This document shows positions 44,201-46,644 of a stretch of 46,644 nucleotides of DNA, piece after piece (the stretch's first letter is position 1; each line of letters starts with the position of its first letter). This DNA is from JAXGQD01 sp964574395. Lineage in GTDB: Bacteria > Bacillota > Clostridia > Saccharofermentanales > Fastidiosipilaceae. The stretch is taken from contig CAZNNL010000010.1 of NCBI GenBank assembly GCA_964574395.1, positions 1-46,644 of the forward strand, in the 5' to 3' direction. The notes beneath the pieces are model-generated. The model was not told the origin of the DNA and made no database searches. It worked only from the letters and a program-made list of their open reading frames with translations. Made by a program: the position numbers and the translations under genes.

Positions 44201-44230
44201 TTGACTTGTTTTTAACCTTTGTGATACTAT
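44201..44230 (+). promoter_or_regulatory. tRNA-Leu promoter
   Basis: TTGACT (44201-44206) is followed after 16-18 bases by GATACT/TACTAT (44223-44230), ending about 12 bases before the mature tRNA 5' end. Confidence 0.6.
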
Positions 44231-44241
44231 GCGAAAGCGCC

Positions 44242-44327
44242 GCCGGTGTGATGGAATTGGCAGACGTGCCGCACTCAAAATGCGGTGGGCAACCCCCGTG
44301 CCGGTTCGAGTCCGGCCACCGGCACCA
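44242..44327 (+). tRNA. tRNA-Leu (CAA anticodon)
   Basis: The acceptor GCCGGTG pairs with CACCGGC, the anticodon stem and loop is GCACTCAAAATGC with anticodon CAA, a class II variable arm (GGTGGGCAACCCCC region) is present, and the T-loop is TTCGAGT. Terminal CCA is encoded. It reads UUG codons. Confidence 0.95.
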
Positions 44328-44360
44328 ATTGAACCCTAAAAAACCTCATTTCTTGTTTTT

Positions 44361-44387
44361 ATCGAGTCAGATGACTCGATTTTTTTT
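44361..44387 (+). terminator. Terminator after tRNA-Leu
   Basis: ATCGAGTCA and TGACTCGAT are complementary around a tiny loop and are followed by T7. The T tract merges with a copy of the dispersed octamer TTTTGCCA (44384-44391). Confidence 0.85.
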
Positions 44388-44401
44388 GCCATTCTTTCAG
44401 G

Positions 44402-44407
44402 TATAAT
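44402..44407 (+). promoter_or_regulatory. Probable -10 box of the flavodiiron gene
   Basis: A perfect TATAAT lies 28 bases before the chosen start codon and just after the tRNA terminator. No clear -35 box is visible at the right distance. Confidence 0.45.
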
Positions 44408-44435
44408 GCTAATTATCAAGTTTTGGAGGCTGTAT

Positions 44436-45647
44436 ATGTATAACATAAGAGAAATAAATAAAGGTATTTACTATATCGGAGTTAACGATAGAACCACGCA
44501 ACGATTTGAAAACATGTTTCCACTGCCAGAAGGCGTTTCATATAATTCGTATTTGATTAGCGGTGAAAAAACCTGCGTCATCGACACGGTTGATGCTGGC
44601 CATACCATGCAATTCATGAAGAATCTCGAGGGTGTTTTAGCAGGACGCGATCTCGATTACCTGGTAGTACAGCATATGGAACCCGACCATTGCGGTAGCC
44701 TAGAATATGTACTTACAAAATATCCTAACGTAAAATTTGTCGGTGGTGCTAAAACGTTCACCTTCTTTGAACAATTCTATTCAGATCAATTCAAGGATCG
44801 CTACATGCTAATCAAAGAAAATGACGAACTTGATTTGGGTGGCTTTAATCTAAAGTTCGTTTTCGCACCCATGGTGCACTGGCCAGAAGTATTCATGTCC
44901 TACGAAACCAACACGAAAACCTTCTTCTCAGCCGATGCTTTTGGGGCATTTGGTGCTATCCAAGGCAATCTCTTTGTAGACGAACTCCAAAATTTTGAAG
45001 AATACTTCAGTGAGAATAGACGTTATTACGTCAATATCGTAGCACGTCATGGCCAAGCTGTTCAAAGGCTCTTTAACAAGGTAAAAGATTTAGAAATCAA
45101 CATGATTTGTCCCCTTCACAGCCTCTGTTTTAGAACTGCAGACACAATTAACTTCATCTTAGAGAAATACAAAACCTGGGCTGCTTTCGAAGCTGAAGAA
45201 AAAGGCGTGGTTCTCGCATTCGCTTCAATGTATGGCAATACAGCCTTGGCTATGGATATCTTAGGCAGCTATCTCTCAGTCCGAGGAATTACCAATATTA
45301 AGCTAATCGATATTTCTCAAACCCAAGCTTCTTCTGTTATTTCAGAAATTTTCAAATACAACATGGTGGTCTTCGCCGCCATGAACTATAACACCGAGCT
45401 TTACATCATCATGGATAGCTTGCTCTCCGAACTAAATGCTTGTGGCTTTCAGAATCGCAAGGTAGCTCTAGTCGGTAACATGAGCTGGGGCGGTCGCGCC
45501 ATCAACATCATGCAAGAGCATTTGGCCAAAGCCAAAAACATCGAAACCATCGCCGAACCCTTCGTCATACAGTCTTCTCTTAAAGCTGATCAACTCGAAG
45601 CGTTAGGCGAATTTGCAGACACAATCGCTGCGGCAGTGAATGCATAA
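44436..45647 (+). CDS. FprA-family A-type flavoprotein (flavodiiron protein)
   Basis: Flavodiiron proteins reduce oxygen to water, or NO to N2O, and protect anaerobes. The beta-lactamase-like domain has the diiron ligands in HMEPDH (H-X-E-X-D-H), MVHWPEV, SADAFGAFG and CPLHS. The C-terminal flavodoxin domain binds FMN, with SMYGNTALAM at its phosphate loop. About 403 residues, with no rubredoxin or NADH domain, so a separate donor is needed. The start is the ATG at 44436, where GGAGG lies 8 bases upstream; a frame opening at 44406 adds ten unlikely residues. It is transcribed alone. Confidence 0.93.
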   Translation: MYNIREINKGIYYIGVNDRTTQRFENMFPLPEGVSYNSYLISGEKTCVIDTVDAGHTMQFMKNLEGVLAGRDLDYLVVQHMEPDHCGSLEYVLTKYPNVKFVGGAKTFTFFEQFYSDQFKDRYMLIKENDELDLGGFNLKFVFAPMVHWPEVFMSYETNTKTFFSADAFGAFGAIQGNLFVDELQNFEEYFSENRRYYVNIVARHGQAVQRLFNKVKDLEINMICPLHSLCFRTADTINFILEKYKTWAAFEAEEKGVVLAFASMYGNTALAMDILGSYLSVRGITNIKLIDISQTQASSVISEIFKYNMVVFAAMNYNTELYIIMDSLLSELNACGFQNRKVALVGNMSWGGRAINIMQEHLAKAKNIETIAEPFVIQSSLKADQLEALGEFADTIAAAVNA

Positions 45648-45662
45648 GTATTGAGTACGCTT

Positions 45663-45696
45663 AAAAAAAGAGTTGTGCGAAACAACTCTTTTTTTA
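45663..45696. terminator. Bidirectional terminator between the flavodiiron and PASTA genes
   Basis: A7 + GAGTTGT and ACAACTC + T7 are complementary around a GCGAA loop, giving a good terminator for both converging genes. Confidence 0.85.
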
Positions 45697-45711
45697 TATC
45701 ATCATTGATTA

Positions 45712-46536
45712 TTACTCTTCGTCGTTCGTAACATCCTTTAAAACTCTGCCAAAAGGTTCGTTAGTAACATCCTGTTCGACTCTACCAAATGGACCACCTA
45801 TCCGATTAGCAATACCTAGAGGAGCATCTAAAGCACTTTCTATGAGATTTCTAGAAACATTTTTTGTGATTTGCCCAAACTTACTCAGCTTTTCTTTTCT
45901 GTTCAAGTCTCTGCTTTCTTTTATCGCTTTACTTTCCAAAATAACTTCTTCACTCACATAATGAAGCCAGACACGTTCACCCGTGGTCATCTTAGCACCA
46001 ATTTTACGATCCCCAGGATATGTGAATCTAGTAACTTGTCCGTCCTCCATATCCACAAATTGAACGTTTGGCTTTTCTAATTTTTCCTTAACTTTTAATG
46101 CAAAGTTTTCAAGGTCTTCACGTGCTTCATACAAGTTCAACCCAACAACGTTCGGGGTTTTGAATTCAGTAACCAAATCTGTTAGCATTTTTTGGCTTTT
46201 TTCTATAACTTCTTGTGTCAAATAATAAACCTTAACAGCTGACTTAGGATTTACTTTTGAACCGAATCTTGGTTCGGTAGATACCACTTCATTTTCACTT
46301 TCATCGGCATAAGCGACGCTCGGATTAGCTACAGCAATAGCAGGAACTAAATCTAAATCATCTTTTAGTATCTTTAGCGCTTCATCGATAAGTACATCTT
46401 TCAAATCCGGTATGGTTACACATTCCATTCTCTTTTCGAATAGATCATTACCAACTTTTACACCAAGGTTAACTACCTCTGGTGTAATAAGATTGCCAAG
46501 CCCCCCGCTAACACCCTTTGCTATCTTATTAATCAC
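45712..46536 (-). CDS. Soluble PASTA-domain protein with a repeated C-terminal tail
   Basis: Two PASTA-like units are visible: about residues 39-106 (VTIPDLKDVLIDEALKIL ... KVYYLT) and about 126-200 (TPNVVGLNLYEAREDLE ... WLHYV). PASTA units in penicillin-binding proteins and PrkC kinases bind peptidoglycan fragments outside the cell, but here I see no signal peptide, membrane segment, kinase or PBP domain. The protein ends with two near-identical 12-residue units, PFGRVEQDVTNE and PFGRVLKDVTND. I start at a GTG (46536), which has GGAGG 8 bases upstream; upstream in-frame ATGs at 46551 and 46596 are weaker. Function unknown. Confidence 0.75.
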   Translation of the reverse strand: MINKIAKGVSGGLGNLITPEVVNLGVKVGNDLFEKRMECVTIPDLKDVLIDEALKILKDDLDLVPAIAVANPSVAYADESENEVVSTEPRFGSKVNPKSAVKVYYLTQEVIEKSQKMLTDLVTEFKTPNVVGLNLYEAREDLENFALKVKEKLEKPNVQFVDMEDGQVTRFTYPGDRKIGAKMTTGERVWLHYVSEEVILESKAIKESRDLNRKEKLSKFGQITKNVSRNLIESALDAPLGIANRIGGPFGRVEQDVTNEPFGRVLKDVTNDEE

Positions 46537-46613
46537 AAATTTTTCCTCCATCAAGACAATCTGAAACACAAAAACTAAGATGAATACTTCATACAAAATT
46601 GTAGGTTCATTGT

Positions 46614-46619
46614 ATTATA
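46614..46619 (-). promoter_or_regulatory. Probable -10 box of the PASTA-protein gene
   Basis: On the minus strand a perfect TATAAT lies about 80 bases before the start codon. A poor -35 match (TTATGA) sits at the window edge. Confidence 0.35.
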
Positions 46620-46644
46620 CTTGCTAAAAATTAACTATCATAAA

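Larger units (their letters stand above)
1437..44391. repeat. Dispersed octamer TGGCAAAA/TTTTGCCA, at least 41 copies
   Basis: By direct reading I count 21 exact copies of TGGCAAAA and 20 of TTTTGCCA on the plus strand. Most are inside coding sequence, with others in the leuA promoter, at the pyr attenuator and at the tRNA-Leu terminator. Changing the last A to another base yields only about 9 copies in total over both orientations. Positions are listed in the findings. The function is unknown. Confidence 0.8.

Noticed and set aside
1437..44391. TGGCAAAA as a Chi or KOPS site
   Set aside because: Those motifs are strand-biased with replication; here the two orientations are nearly equal (21 and 20) in a window where almost all genes point one way.

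Overview
The window reads as a chromosomal segment from a low-to-moderate GC Firmicute, most likely a member of Clostridia. The evidence is the T-box leader, PyrR attenuation, the class 1B dihydroorotate dehydrogenase pair (pyrD/pyrK), LL-diaminopimelate aminotransferase (dapL), a DUF3842 protein, recX-recA-cinA, and a mutS-mutL-miaA-hfq-lexA neighbourhood. The species cannot be named from the sequence alone. Nearly all of it is compact housekeeping sequence on the minus strand; no prophage, IS element, CRISPR array or rRNA was seen.

Layout. 1-900: a HigBA-type toxin-antitoxin locus whose toxin has an in-frame stop. 900-3000: leuA on the minus strand behind a leucine-type T-box. 3050-3908: lexA on the plus strand with its own promoter and putative operators. 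3834-12343, minus: an SDR reductase, miaB, mutS, mutL, miaA and a divergent hfq. These genes cover mismatch repair and tRNA A37 modification. 4188-4511 is a repeat-bearing spacer. 12482-16790: a truncated larA remnant, DUF3842, an ECF transporter S component behind a likely attenuator, dapL, and a stranded carA at the end of the next operon. 15699-22058, minus: rnc-smc-ftsY-carA. 22136-31588, minus: acpP, pgsA, rimO, recX, recA, cinA, ftsK, nudF, rnhA, then proC and tRNA-Trp. 32635-33789, plus: mutY. 33778-43972, minus: a UMP biosynthesis operon, pyrR-pyrB-pyrC-pyrF-carB-pyrK-pyrD and an unusual orotate-phosphoribosyltransferase-like gene, followed by a YgjP-type metalloprotease gene. 44200-46644: tRNA-Leu, a flavodiiron protein and a soluble PASTA-repeat protein.

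How the genes work together. The pyr operon plus the detached carA supplies all the steps to UMP if the atypical PRTase is the pyrE. LexA and RecA share a near-identical operator candidate at their start sites. MiaA and MiaB act in sequence on tRNA, and RimO modifies ribosomal protein S12.

The most unusual signal is not a gene. The octamer TGGCAAAA (or TTTTGCCA) occurs at least 41 times in 46.6 kb, about evenly in both orientations and in all reading frames, where one or two copies are expected by chance. It behaves like a genome-wide iterated motif (uptake-sequence-like or protein-binding) that has no obvious explanation from codon use.
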